A DNA stretch of 64,000 nt from an uncultured Algibacter sp. (lineage in GTDB: Bacteria > Bacteroidota > Bacteroidia > Flavobacteriales > Flavobacteriaceae), in the NCBI RefSeq assembly GCF_947487605.1, contig NZ_CANKXK010000001.1, positions 372,001 through 436,000 of the forward strand, written 5' to 3'. The notes beneath the pieces were generated by a model. That model was not told the DNA's origin and did no database searches. It saw only the letters and a list, made by a program, of their open reading frames with translations. Positions 29,296 to 37,164 of the stretch are shown in pieces; position 1 is the stretch's first letter; each line of letters opens with the position of its first letter. The translations under genes were made by a program, and so were the position numbers.

Positions 29296-30108
29296 TTAGT
29301 AGATGTAAGGTTCTAAACTTGTTTCTTTTAAATCGTCGTCTATTTCATCAATAATACAAGTTGGTAAATTTTCAATCCATTTATCGTCTTTTTGATTTAA
29401 CCTAAACACAGAATATGCATTATGCGACATATCTTTTTTTTGTCCATTAGTAATAAATTCCAGCACTTGATTGTCAATATTAAGATTACAAAATCTAAAC
29501 ATTTTTTTTACTTCATCCTCAGTATTATATAATAACATTTTATAATTTAAAATATAAAATCTATTTGGATATTTTTGTTTTAATTCAATAAAAAGGTTAG
29601 CAATTTCTTTCCATTTTTCATAGCCATAAAACTCTTCAATTGAGTTTTTGTTTTTTTTAGGAGCTTTTCTCCATTCAGCTGAAACGTTCCAGTTTTCACT
29701 ATCAAATTCTTTTGGTGCATTAATCCAAGAATTAATTACACTCTTTGGATTTCTTATTATCCCAACTACCTTAATTTCTTTATTCTTTTCTAAAAGGTTT
29801 TTTAAAATATGATGATATCTAGCTTCTTTATAAACAATATGGGTAATATTATCTTTTTTAAAACTGGGGATTGAACCTTTTTCTTTTTCTTTCTTTTGAG
29901 TAATAAAATCATCATTACTCGTTGAAATTTTTTTAAAAAATTCATTAATTTCTTTTCTACTCGAATTCTCGCTAAGAAACGATTTAAAAGCATAAGAAAA
30001 CAAAGGTTGATGTCTGTAAACCACATTTCTTGATGAGTCAAATAAAGAACCCACCCAAGATGTCCCAGATCTTGGAACACCATGAATTGCTATTTTATTA
30101 TACATCAT
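29296..30108 (-). CDS. Sulfotransferase family protein
   Basis: 270 residues. IAIHGVPRSGTSWVGSLF near 6-23 is the 5'-phosphosulfate loop; VVGIIRNPKSVINSWINA near 124 is the 3'-phosphate-binding region. YRHQPLFSYAF follows the P-loop in place of the usual EP motif. Fourth sulfotransferase gene. It overlaps the methyltransferase upstream by 4 bases and lies 2 bases before the GT2. Confidence 0.83.
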   Translation of the reverse strand: MMYNKIAIHGVPRSGTSWVGSLFDSSRNVVYRHQPLFSYAFKSFLSENSSRKEINEFFKKISTSNDDFITQKKEKEKGSIPSFKKDNITHIVYKEARYHHILKNLLEKNKEIKVVGIIRNPKSVINSWINAPKEFDSENWNVSAEWRKAPKKNKNSIEEFYGYEKWKEIANLFIELKQKYPNRFYILNYKMLLYNTEDEVKKMFRFCNLNIDNQVLEFITNGQKKDMSHNAYSVFRLNQKDDKWIENLPTCIIDEIDDDLKETSLEPYIY

Positions 30109-30821
30109 TTTTTTTGAATCAAGACGTCGAACCTATAATCCGAATTAATTTGATAAGTTGGTTGTTCAATGATTTTAAAATCGACATTAGTGAAAACTGA
30201 ATTCATTGCGAGAAAATAATCCTTTTGAAACCAATATCCAATCTTCGGTTTATCTTCTTCTAATCTTTTAAAATAATCAACATGAAACGAGGGTTTGTTA
30301 ATGTAACTCCATTTTTTTTCTAAATCTGGAATATCTCCTAACAACATTCTACCTCCATTTTTTAATGCATTAAGACATTTATTAACTACCAAATATGTTT
30401 CTTTTTCGCTAAAATGTTGTAGTGAAAAATAAATTATAATCGAATCGTATTTATTTGATCCTAAATCATAACTATTTACATCTGCATTGATAGTAACTAA
30501 ATTATCACAAGCATAATTTTCACTTAATTGCTTTAATAAAATATTAGAATAGTCAATCCCAATAGCCTCCTTGCATGTTGATGCTAATTCACCAATTACT
30601 AAACCATTGCCACAACACAATTCTAAAACATCTGAATTTTCTTTTATAGAAAGTAAATCTCTTATATAATCTATTGTTTTTAACCAAGTTTTCTGAGATA
30701 TTTTCTCACCATTTCTTGTTCTTGAAACATTAAATTGTAAATCAATACTTTTTGCGACAATACTTTTATCGTTATAATAATTCCTCCAATGTTGCGTATT
30801 TTGAATATCCAACTTATCCAT
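30105..30821 (-). CDS. Class I SAM-dependent methyltransferase
   Basis: 238 residues. The protein begins DIQNTQHWRNYYNDKSIVAK, and motif I is DVLELCCGNGLVIGELA near 60-76, followed by AIGIDYSNILLKQLSE and YDSIIIYFSLQHFSE. GGRMLLGDIPDLEK is motif III. It has the form of a small-molecule or sugar methyltransferase. It overlaps the sulfotransferase gene by 4 bases, and 17 bases separate it from WbqC. Confidence 0.82.
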   Translation of the reverse strand: MDKLDIQNTQHWRNYYNDKSIVAKSIDLQFNVSRTRNGEKISQKTWLKTIDYIRDLLSIKENSDVLELCCGNGLVIGELASTCKEAIGIDYSNILLKQLSENYACDNLVTINADVNSYDLGSNKYDSIIIYFSLQHFSEKETYLVVNKCLNALKNGGRMLLGDIPDLEKKWSYINKPSFHVDYFKRLEEDKPKIGYWFQKDYFLAMNSVFTNVDFKIIEQPTYQINSDYRFDVLIQKK

Positions 30822-30838
30822 AATGTAGTTTTAGTAGA

Positions 30839-31555
30839 TTAAAAGCTAAAAGAATTAATCATTGTTTTAGTTTTATATATATCATTAAACATTAGCACAT
30901 CTATTATTGATAAAAAAGGTACAAATTCATTTTCAAACTGCTTATAAGTTGTTGGTTCAAAATCTAAAAACTTAATATCAACATTTGCATTTAAATACTT
31001 AGTAACATCAAAAAAGCCTTTACCCCCAATAGCATTTATATATGAATTAGCATTATAGGCTTTACATATATTTAATGCCCATTCATCTGGAGTATTTACT
31101 TGCTCAATTTCCATGTTCATTTCTGACCAAATTTTTATAGGTGTTTTAATATTTAAAAAAACACAAATTTCACGTAATGCCTCTACATTAAGCTCAGTAA
31201 TTGATGTATATGGGTTTTTTAAAATTTGTTGTAACAACTCAATAACCTTATTATAATTTGGTGCTTTTTTTTTATAGTGCGTTAATTGAGCAAATATTTT
31301 TTTTTTCCAATTAACATTATTATTTATTGTAATAGATTTTATGGAATCTTTTTGTTTGCTTTTATTTAAAGCCACTTTAATATAATTAGGCTCTCCATTT
31401 AATTTTAAAATTCTATTCCTTTCAATCCAACCATGTCTAATATATTGGGGAGTATCAAAAACAATAAATTCGTCACAAGCATCAATTAATGAAAAGTACC
31501 CTAAATAAGGTAAAAAATAGGGTTGCATTATTGCAATACACTTATTATTTTTCAA
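30839..31555 (-). CDS. wbqC: WbqC-like protein
   Basis: 238 residues. CIAIMQPYFLPYLGYFSLID at the start, then FIVFDTPQYIRHGWIERNRI, is the unmistakable N-terminal pattern of the WbqC family. YINAIGGKGFFDVTKYLN and MFNDIYKTKTMIN complete it. Members occur in O-antigen loci next to sugar aminotransferases and are thought to act in acylation or another modification of amino sugars; no reaction is firmly assigned that I know of. Here it lies 4 bases after a DegT aminotransferase gene, the usual partner. Confidence 0.88.
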   Translation of the reverse strand: MKNNKCIAIMQPYFLPYLGYFSLIDACDEFIVFDTPQYIRHGWIERNRILKLNGEPNYIKVALNKSKQKDSIKSITINNNVNWKKKIFAQLTHYKKKAPNYNKVIELLQQILKNPYTSITELNVEALREICVFLNIKTPIKIWSEMNMEIEQVNTPDEWALNICKAYNANSYINAIGGKGFFDVTKYLNANVDIKFLDFEPTTYKQFENEFVPFLSIIDVLMFNDIYKTKTMINSFSF

Positions 31556-31559
31556 GATT

Positions 31560-32627
31560 TCAACTGTTTACAATGTTTGCTATAAGTTCAACTTCTTTTA
31601 TTTTCAAACTATCATATAATGGCAAGCACAATACCGTTTTAGAAACAGTATCTGCTATAGAACAAGTGTTTTTATTTATATACGGTAATTTTTCTAAACT
31701 CGGAAAGAAGTAACGTCTAGAATATATATCATTTTTCTCTAGTTGTTGCTTAACTCTTAATAATTTTTTTTCAGCCTGAAAGAAAATCGGATAATAGGCA
31801 TAGTTCCATTCTACACCTTCTCTTATTTTTTGACGTTTTATGTTTTCAAATGTTAAAAGTTTATCATAGAGGTCACATATTTTTTTACGTTCTTCAATTA
31901 GAAAATTCACATAAGGCAGCACCGTTATTCCCATTGCTGCTTGTAATTCACTCATCTTAGCATTAATACCTAAGCCATGAAATACTTCTTGGGATTTGTG
32001 ACCAAAGTTATGTCTGTACCATAATTCTTGCTCTGTTTTTTTATCATTACAAAACAAAGCACCTCCCTCACCTGTATGGAATAACTTTGTAGCATGGAAA
32101 CTACAAGTACTTATATCTCCATAATTAAAAATAGATTGCCCTTTATATTTTACACCAAAACAATGGGCTGCATCATAAATAACTTTTAAATTATGTTTCT
32201 TGGCTATAGCTTCTATTTCTTCAACCGCACAAGCATTTCCATAGACATGAGTTACTAATATTGCTGTTGTTTTATTAGTTATTGCCTCTTCAATTTTAGT
32301 TTCATCTATAGTTAGATATTCAGGGTGTATATCTACAAATACTGGTGTGCATTTTTCCCAAACAATACTACTAGTGGTTGCAACATAACTAAAAGGCGTT
32401 GTAATAATTTCTCCACAATTACCATAGAAATTTAGTGCGATTTGTATAGGCAAAGTGCCATTGGTCATTGGAATAACATGATTTACATTTAAATATTCTT
32501 TTAACTTAAAACGTAATTCCTTAAAAAGTTCGCCATTATTAGTCAACCATTCATTTTTCCAGATACGATTAACCTGATGCTGGTACTCTTCTTTTGGAGG
32601 AAAAAATGTTTTGGTTACAGTTATCAT
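31560..32627 (-). CDS. DegT/DnrJ/EryC1/StrS sugar aminotransferase
   Basis: 355 residues with the fold-type I PLP aminotransferase pattern: HVIPMTNGTLPIQIALNFYG, ITTPFSYVATTSSIVWE, VIYDAAHCFGVKYKG, and the PLP lysine in CSFHATKLFHTGEGGALF. The family converts 3- or 4-keto nucleotide sugars to amino sugars (for example dTDP-viosamine or UDP-bacillosamine precursors). The keto-sugar source (a 4,6-dehydratase) is not in this window and must be encoded elsewhere. Adjacent to wbqC by 4 bases and to the ABC ATPase by 11. Confidence 0.9.
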   Translation of the reverse strand: MITVTKTFFPPKEEYQHQVNRIWKNEWLTNNGELFKELRFKLKEYLNVNHVIPMTNGTLPIQIALNFYGNCGEIITTPFSYVATTSSIVWEKCTPVFVDIHPEYLTIDETKIEEAITNKTTAILVTHVYGNACAVEEIEAIAKKHNLKVIYDAAHCFGVKYKGQSIFNYGDISTCSFHATKLFHTGEGGALFCNDKKTEQELWYRHNFGHKSQEVFHGLGINAKMSELQAAMGITVLPYVNFLIEERKKICDLYDKLLTFENIKRQKIREGVEWNYAYYPIFFQAEKKLLRVKQQLEKNDIYSRRYFFPSLEKLPYINKNTCSIADTVSKTVLCLPLYDSLKIKEVELIANIVNS

Positions 32628-32638
32628 TCAACTAATAG

Positions 32639-33841
32639 TTAATTATAAGCTTTATAAGATGCTTCGAGTAACATTGATTCCCATATTTCTTCTGGGTGTA
32701 TTACTTGAAAACTAATGGCGCTATTAATTCTATAAATAGGCTCTCTATTATTAAAATCCCTAACAGCAATATTAATCGAATATACTCCTTTTGAAAGCTG
32801 CAAATTATTATGCTGCAGAATAAATTCTATTACGCCTTCTTTCAAACTAAGATTATTCTCAATTTTATTTCTTTCAAATGAAGCAACTGGTCGTTGTTCT
32901 TTATCGACAATAATTATAACAAACTCAAAATCTTTTGCTTCTTTTAGAACTGTAAATTTTATATGTATCTTCATTTGTTCTTTCCACTCAATCTGTTTTA
33001 TCCCATCTACAGTTACTCCTGCTAATATTTCAGATTTTTCTAGAACTAAAGTACCATCGTCTAATACTAAACTACTTTCATTATTAATGAATCTAGTGTA
33101 ATATAAATCAATAGCTTTACCTATATTATTTCCTTGATATTTTGAACATCCTTTATCCATTAAAATTATCTGGTTACAAATTCGAGATACCATTGGCATA
33201 GAATGCGATACAAATACAATAGCTGTTTTGGGCAGTATTTGGTCGATGGTTTTAAAACACTTCAACACAAACCCTAAATCTCCTACGGCTAGCACCTCAT
33301 CAATAATTAACACATCTGGCTCCATTTGGGCAGCTACAGCAAAACCTAAACGAACTTTCATACCAGAACTGTAGTTTTGTACGGGCATATCTATAAACTC
33401 ACGTATCTCTGCAAAGTCTATAATGTCTTCTACTTTGGCATCAATTTCTTTTCTTGTAAATCCTAAAATCGCACCATTATTATATATGTTTTCACGACCG
33501 CTTAAAATTCCATTAAAACCAGCACCTAACTCTATTAAGGCCCCTACGCGTCCTTTAATTGTGACTTTACCAGCATCGGGGTTAATTAAGCCATTCAATA
33601 TTTTTAACAAGGTAGATTTTCCAGCACCATTGTGGCCTATCAGTCCGAGGCATTCGCCACGTTTTAATTCAAAACTAATATCCTTAACTGCCCAAAATTC
33701 TTTAGGTCTTAATTTGCGTTCTTGTTCATTCCAAAAGGCATTACTATACAAATCTTTAACACCATACCAGAGACTTGTTTTTAAGTCTTTACAAAACTTT
33801 TTAGAGAGGCCTTCTACTTTTACCAATATATCATTTTCCAT
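32639..33841 (-). CDS. wzt: ABC transporter ATP-binding protein for polysaccharide export (Wzt)
   Basis: 400 residues. Walker A is GHNGAGKST near 68-76, the signature is NYSSGMKVRLGFAVAA, and Walker B is EPDVLIIDEVLAVGD. VGALIELGAGFNGILSGREN is the typical polysaccharide-exporter insert. The last 150 residues form a Wzt C-terminal beta-sandwich (EWKEQMKIHIKFTV and GVYSINIAVRDFN), which in E. coli O9a binds the modified non-reducing end of the glycan before export. With the permease next to it (2-base spacing) it forms the inner-membrane exporter. Confidence 0.93.
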   Translation of the reverse strand: MENDILVKVEGLSKKFCKDLKTSLWYGVKDLYSNAFWNEQERKLRPKEFWAVKDISFELKRGECLGLIGHNGAGKSTLLKILNGLINPDAGKVTIKGRVGALIELGAGFNGILSGRENIYNNGAILGFTRKEIDAKVEDIIDFAEIREFIDMPVQNYSSGMKVRLGFAVAAQMEPDVLIIDEVLAVGDLGFVLKCFKTIDQILPKTAIVFVSHSMPMVSRICNQIILMDKGCSKYQGNNIGKAIDLYYTRFINNESSLVLDDGTLVLEKSEILAGVTVDGIKQIEWKEQMKIHIKFTVLKEAKDFEFVIIIVDKEQRPVASFERNKIENNLSLKEGVIEFILQHNNLQLSKGVYSINIAVRDFNNREPIYRINSAISFQVIHPEEIWESMLLEASYKAYN

Positions 33842-33843
33842 AA

Positions 33844-34689
33844 CTAAGCACTTAATCGTTCTACAAATATTGGAATGGAAATTCTATATACTACCAAGCC
33901 TAAAAATAATAAAGGAATACTTAACAAAATAACTATGACATAATAGGTTAAAAACTGAGGCGTTTGCCCTAATAATATATCTCTAGTTGTTAATAAAAGT
34001 GGTGTTAATGGATTGTATTCCATTAGGGTTTTCATGATGCCGCCTTTAGGTATTACATAAACCACAGGTGTTATGTACATCAACATCCTAAATCCCATAC
34101 TTAAAAAGCGGTTTACATCGCTATATAACATAGCCACAGGTGTAATAAACAAACCTATGCTTGTACCAAAAATAATAATTGCAAGTAAAGCTAGTGGGAA
34201 CAATAAAATACTTGCATGAAATTCGACACCAAATATTATAAAAAAGATTAGGAGCAAAACTATTTTAATAGAGGAATTAAAGAGTAGCTTATAGATACCT
34301 GAGATTAACAAGGCTTCTTTTGGGAAATTAATTTTCGACATAATCCCTTTGGCTCCTTTAGTGCTTGATGTTGGCGAATTAATAGCTTCAATTAATATGG
34401 CCCATAACAGGGTACCTGAAAATGCAAAGACAGGGTATGGTACTCCTGTATCGGATAACCGAATGGTTCCTGTTAAATTTAAAAATATCCAAACTCCTGC
34501 TGTTGTTATTGGTGTTAGAAAAGCCCATAATATACCTAAATACGATTGTCGGTATTGTGCCTTTATATCTCTAACCGTTAATTGTTTTGCCAAAAACCGT
34601 GAACCATAAATATCTTTTAAGCTATCCAGTAACAATTTAAAGAGCTTGGTGTTGTTTTCTTTTTGATAAATTCGTGTGGTTAGGGCCAT
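33844..34689 (-). CDS. wzm: ABC-2 type polysaccharide export permease (Wzm)
   Basis: 281 residues with about six hydrophobic segments. SRFLAKQLTVRDIKAQYRQS and YLGILWAFLTPITTAGVWIF are the N-terminal amphipathic helix and first span typical of Wzm/TagG permeases. MYSDVNRFLSMGFRMLMYITP and YNPLTPLLLTTRDILLGQTP are conserved in the family. It pairs with the Wzt ATPase. 25 bases separate it from the epimerase gene. Confidence 0.93.
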   Translation of the reverse strand: MALTTRIYQKENNTKLFKLLLDSLKDIYGSRFLAKQLTVRDIKAQYRQSYLGILWAFLTPITTAGVWIFLNLTGTIRLSDTGVPYPVFAFSGTLLWAILIEAINSPTSSTKGAKGIMSKINFPKEALLISGIYKLLFNSSIKIVLLLIFFIIFGVEFHASILLFPLALLAIIIFGTSIGLFITPVAMLYSDVNRFLSMGFRMLMYITPVVYVIPKGGIMKTLMEYNPLTPLLLTTRDILLGQTPQFLTYYVIVILLSIPLLFLGLVVYRISIPIFVERLSA

Positions 34690-34714
34690 TATAATATATA
34701 GATTATTTTATGTT

Positions 34715-35680
34715 TTACTTTTTTAAATATTCCCAAGCCATTTCTAAACCTTGTTGTGTCATAACTTCTGGATTATAATTTAATAAGCCTTGAGCTTTGC
34801 TAATATCTGCTAAAGAGTCTTTAACATCTCCCTGTCTAGAATTTACAAATCTCGGATTTAAATTAGAACTAGACAATGTTTTTAAATGTTTCCATAAGTC
34901 ATTGATACTTATGCGTTCTCCACATGCTATATTATATACTTGGTTACAGGCTTTTTTGTTGGCAAACAAAGCTCTAATATTTGCCTGAACTGCATTATCT
35001 ACATAGGTAAAATCGCGCGTCTGGTTTCCATCTCCATGAATTATTGGGGGTTGATTGTTTTTAATTGCGTCCATAAATAATGGTATAACGGCAGCATAAG
35101 CACCGCTAGGACTTTGCTTAGGCCCGAAGACATTAAAATAGCGTAAGCCTATGGTTTCTGTATTGTAAGTCTTGGCAAACACATCGGCATACAACTCATT
35201 TACATACTTTGTTACCGCATAAGGCGATAATGGGTTACCTATTTCATGTTCAACTTTAGGTAAGGTTTTACTATCTCCATAGGTAGAACTCGATGCTGCG
35301 TACACTAACCGCTTAACAGAATTACTATCTTTATAAGCCACCATGATATTTAAAAACCCGTTAATGTTTACTGCGTTAGTTGTAATTGGATCTTCTATAG
35401 ATCTAGGCACAGAGCCTAAAGCTGCTTGATGCGACACATAGTCTATATTTTTCATGGCCTTTTTACAGGTTTCTAAATCTCTTATATCGCCTTCAATAAG
35501 CTCGAAAGCGGGATGTTGTTCAAACTCTGAAATATTTTTACGATATCCATTAGAGAAATTATCTAATACGCGAACTTTTTTTGCATTATACTTTAATAAA
35601 TAGGCTACGAGATTAGAGCCAATGAACCCTGCGCCTCCTGTAATTAAATAACTATGGTTTTTAATGTGATTATTGTTCAT
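34715..35680 (-). CDS. UDP-GlcNAc C4-epimerase-type NAD-dependent epimerase (TviC/WbpP-like)
   Basis: Extended SDR. The Rossmann loop is SYLITGGAGFIGSN, with RVLDNFSNGYRKNI and HQAALGSVPRSIEDP as in WbpP/TviC. The catalytic triad is in AASSSTYGDS and SPYAVTKYVNELYAD (Ser, Tyr, Lys). It likely interconverts the C4 epimers of a UDP-HexNAc or its uronic acid, with the dehydrogenase gene upstream. I choose the ATG at 35680 (MNNNHIKNHSYL); a TTG 6 codons upstream is possible. The true ancestral N-terminus appears to have been displaced: an equivalent MGKDKIKEYSYLITGGAGF reading remains at 36046, beyond an inserted GIY-YIG gene. Confidence 0.9.
   Translation of the reverse strand: MNNNHIKNHSYLITGGAGFIGSNLVAYLLKYNAKKVRVLDNFSNGYRKNISEFEQHPAFELIEGDIRDLETCKKAMKNIDYVSHQAALGSVPRSIEDPITTNAVNINGFLNIMVAYKDSNSVKRLVYAASSSTYGDSKTLPKVEHEIGNPLSPYAVTKYVNELYADVFAKTYNTETIGLRYFNVFGPKQSPSGAYAAVIPLFMDAIKNNQPPIIHGDGNQTRDFTYVDNAVQANIRALFANKKACNQVYNIACGERISINDLWKHLKTLSSSNLNPRFVNSRQGDVKDSLADISKAQGLLNYNPEVMTQQGLEMAWEYLKK
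35625..35655. repeat. 31-bp direct repeat, copy in the epimerase gene
   Basis: These 31 bases, coding for SYLITGGAGF of the epimerase, recur without a mismatch at 35991-36021. The two copies border a 335-bp segment (35656-35990) that holds almost nothing but a GIY-YIG gene. Confidence 0.9.
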
Positions 35681-35975
35681 GTGTCTTCTTAATTTCAACT
35701 TGACCTATGAAATAAGATTTAAGGCGATTTCCCAAAAACATCTTACCATAATGCGTTTTTAAATATTTTTCACGCTTTAAAGCATCTTCTTGTGATAAGC
35801 ATCCTTCAAAATAAATTAATTCAAAAGGCCTTCTGTGTTTCGTTGACTGTACTTCACCTTTTTGATGAGCCTTAAATCTTGATGACAAATCTTTGGTATA
35901 GCCTATATATTTCTTACCATCTTTTAAAGATAATAATATATACACATAATAATATGGAGTCAACATATTTGTCAT
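35670..35975 (-). CDS. GIY-YIG endonuclease (first copy), inside an insertion in the epimerase gene
   Basis: 101 residues, essentially one GIY-YIG nuclease domain: YYVYILLSLKDGKKYIGYT with the two tyrosine motifs near 8-24, then the catalytic-type Arg in LSSRFKAH, and ALKREKYLKTHYGK with the metal-binding Glu near 80. Single-domain GIY-YIG proteins of this kind are related to the UvrC N-terminal nuclease. The ATG at 35975 overlaps the stop of a 23-codon epimerase remnant as TAATG, and its TAA stop lies inside the first codons of the present epimerase start. It therefore sits in a translationally coupled chain. Nothing else, such as a transposase, is carried by the insert. Confidence 0.88.
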   Translation of the reverse strand: MTNMLTPYYYVYILLSLKDGKKYIGYTKDLSSRFKAHQKGEVQSTKHRRPFELIYFEGCLSQEDALKREKYLKTHYGKMFLGNRLKSYFIGQVEIKKTHEQ

Positions 35976-36046
35976 TATTTCATGGGTTGAAACCCTGCGC
36001 CTCCTGTAATTAAATAACTATATTCTTTTATTTTATCTTTTCCCAT
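35975..36046 (-). pseudogene. Severed 5' remnant of the epimerase gene
   Basis: A 23-codon reading begins with ATG at 36046: MGKDKIKEYSYLITGGAGF, then QPMK and a TAA stop at 35975-35977. Its SYLITGGAGF matches the NAD-binding loop of the epimerase at 35680, while the first nine residues differ from those now in use. I infer that this is the original start of the epimerase gene, cut off by insertion of the GIY-YIG segment. Confidence 0.8.
35991..36021. repeat. 31-bp direct repeat, copy in the severed remnant
   Basis: Identical to 35625-35655. Directly next to it, GGGTTTCAACCC (minus strand) makes a small hairpin at the edge of the inserted segment. Confidence 0.9.
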
Positions 36047-36080
36047 TTTGACCTATTACTACTAATTACATTTCGACAAG

Positions 36081-36370
36081 CTCAATGTGACAAATCAGTT
36101 TAATATTTATATTCTTAACTTATCTCGTCAATAAGAACTAAGAATGTCAGTCTGAGCCTGTCGAAGACCAATAAAAACCTCAACTATTCAATACATTTCG
36201 ATACCTCAACAAGCTCAACACAAGCTTACTCAATGTGACAATTATTTTTATTATTACTATTTAGTTTCTATATCAGTCTGAGCTTCGTCTGCCTTGAGCA
36301 TAGTCGGAAAGGTCGAAGACCTTTATCTTCCAATTACTATCTGAATTTCGAAATATTTATAACACTTCGA
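36081..36370. repeat. Tandem duplication, copy 1 (unit 322 bp)
   Basis: 290 bases here match 36403-36692 with about six substitutions by eye; the repeat period is 322 bases. Each copy contains two F/R pairs, so the array has grown by duplication of a two-pair block. Confidence 0.9.
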
Positions 36371-36402
36371 CAAGCTCAGTGTGACAAGCTAACTCAAGCT
36401 TA

Positions 36403-36692
36403 CTCAGTGTGACAAATCAGTTTAATATTTATATTCTTAACTTATCTCGTCAATAAGAACTAAGAATGTCAGTCTGAGCCTATCGAAGACCAATAAAAAC
36501 CTCAACTATTCAATACATTTCGATGCCTCAACAAGCTCAACACAAGCATACTCAATGTGACAATTATTTTTATTATTACTATTTAGTTTCTAAATCAGTC
36601 TGAGCTTTGTCTGCCTTGAGCATAGTCGGAAAGGTCGAAGACCTTTATCTTCCAATTACTATCTGAATTTCGAAATATTTATAACACTTCGA
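36403..36692. repeat. Tandem duplication, copy 2 (unit 322 bp)
   Basis: Second copy of the block at 36081-36370. The few differences are scattered and fall both in palindromes and in loops, suggesting a fairly recent duplication. Confidence 0.9.
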
Positions 36693-36763
36693 TGCTTCGA
36701 CTAGCTCAGCACAAGCTTACTCAATGTGATAATCATTTTCATTATTACAATCTAATTTTATTG

Positions 36764-37123
36764 TCAGTCTGAGCTTCGCCTGCCTTGAGCTAGTCGAAAG
36801 GTCGAAGCCCCTTCCGAACTCGCATATTTACCAAACTGCGTATAGTTTTTAGAATATTTCACCAACTTATCCCAATCCTCATTTATCAAAGCCAACTTCT
36901 TACGTCTACTCCAACCTTTTAATTGTTTTTCAAAAGCTATTGCTTGTTTTGGATCACTAAACCCTTGCAACCACTTTAATACTATTGGTCTTCGTAAATA
37001 TGTATAAGCCTTTTTATCTAAACCGCTTTTATGTTCATACAACCGTCTTTCCATATTGGAGCTTATACCTACGTAAAATGTTCCATCTGAACATTCCAAA
37101 ATATAAACATAATAAGTTTTCAT
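36764..37123 (-). CDS. GIY-YIG endonuclease (second copy)
   Basis: 119 residues. YYVYILECSDGTFYVGISSN holds the GIY-YIG motif, followed by MERRLYEH with the catalytic-type Arg, TYLRRPIVLKWL, and AIAFEKQLKGWSRRKKLALI with the conserved Glu. It belongs to a different subgroup from the copy at 35670-35975. The natural domain seems to end near residue 102 (NYTQFGKYAS). The last ~17 residues (SEGASTFRLAQGRRSSD) are encoded by the R palindrome at 36763-36807, so the repeat has supplied the stop. Related palindromic blocks lie on both sides (36685-36807 and 37165-37292). Confidence 0.88.
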   Translation of the reverse strand: MKTYYVYILECSDGTFYVGISSNMERRLYEHKSGLDKKAYTYLRRPIVLKWLQGFSDPKQAIAFEKQLKGWSRRKKLALINEDWDKLVKYSKNYTQFGKYASSEGASTFRLAQGRRSSD

Positions 37124-37164
37124 TATGGCTTAATCTTTTTTATATTTTAATATCGTTCCGATAG

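Larger units (their letters stand above)
36071..36807. repeat. Array of alternating inverted half-palindromes (five pairs)
   Basis: The stretch of almost 800 bases between the two GIY-YIG genes holds no gene but ten repeat units. F units (core CTTCGACAAGCTCAGTGTGA) begin at 36071, 36196, 36363, 36518 and 36685. R units, the reverse complement type (core GTCAGTCTGAGCCTGTCGAA), begin at 36146, 36273, 36468, 36595 and 36763. Longer units carry an inserted piece in the middle (R: CTGCCTTGAG; F: AAGCTTACTCA). Each F/R pair can fold into a long hairpin with an AT-rich loop. As the array lies inside the polysaccharide operon it would be transcribed and structured. Confidence 0.88.

Noticed and set aside
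33423-33932. 169-codon open frame antisense to wzt
   Set aside because: It lies wholly opposite a strongly conserved ABC ATPase gene; its translation has no recognisable domain and reflects the coding bias of the other strand.
35656-35990. Insertion sequence
   Set aside because: The insert has no transposase and no inverted repeats at its ends; the 31-bp duplication is longer than typical target duplications of IS elements.
35670-37123. Classic homing endonucleases in an intron or intein
   Set aside because: No splicing motifs, no intron structure, and the epimerase would not be restored by removal in RNA, since a separate start codon has been formed instead.
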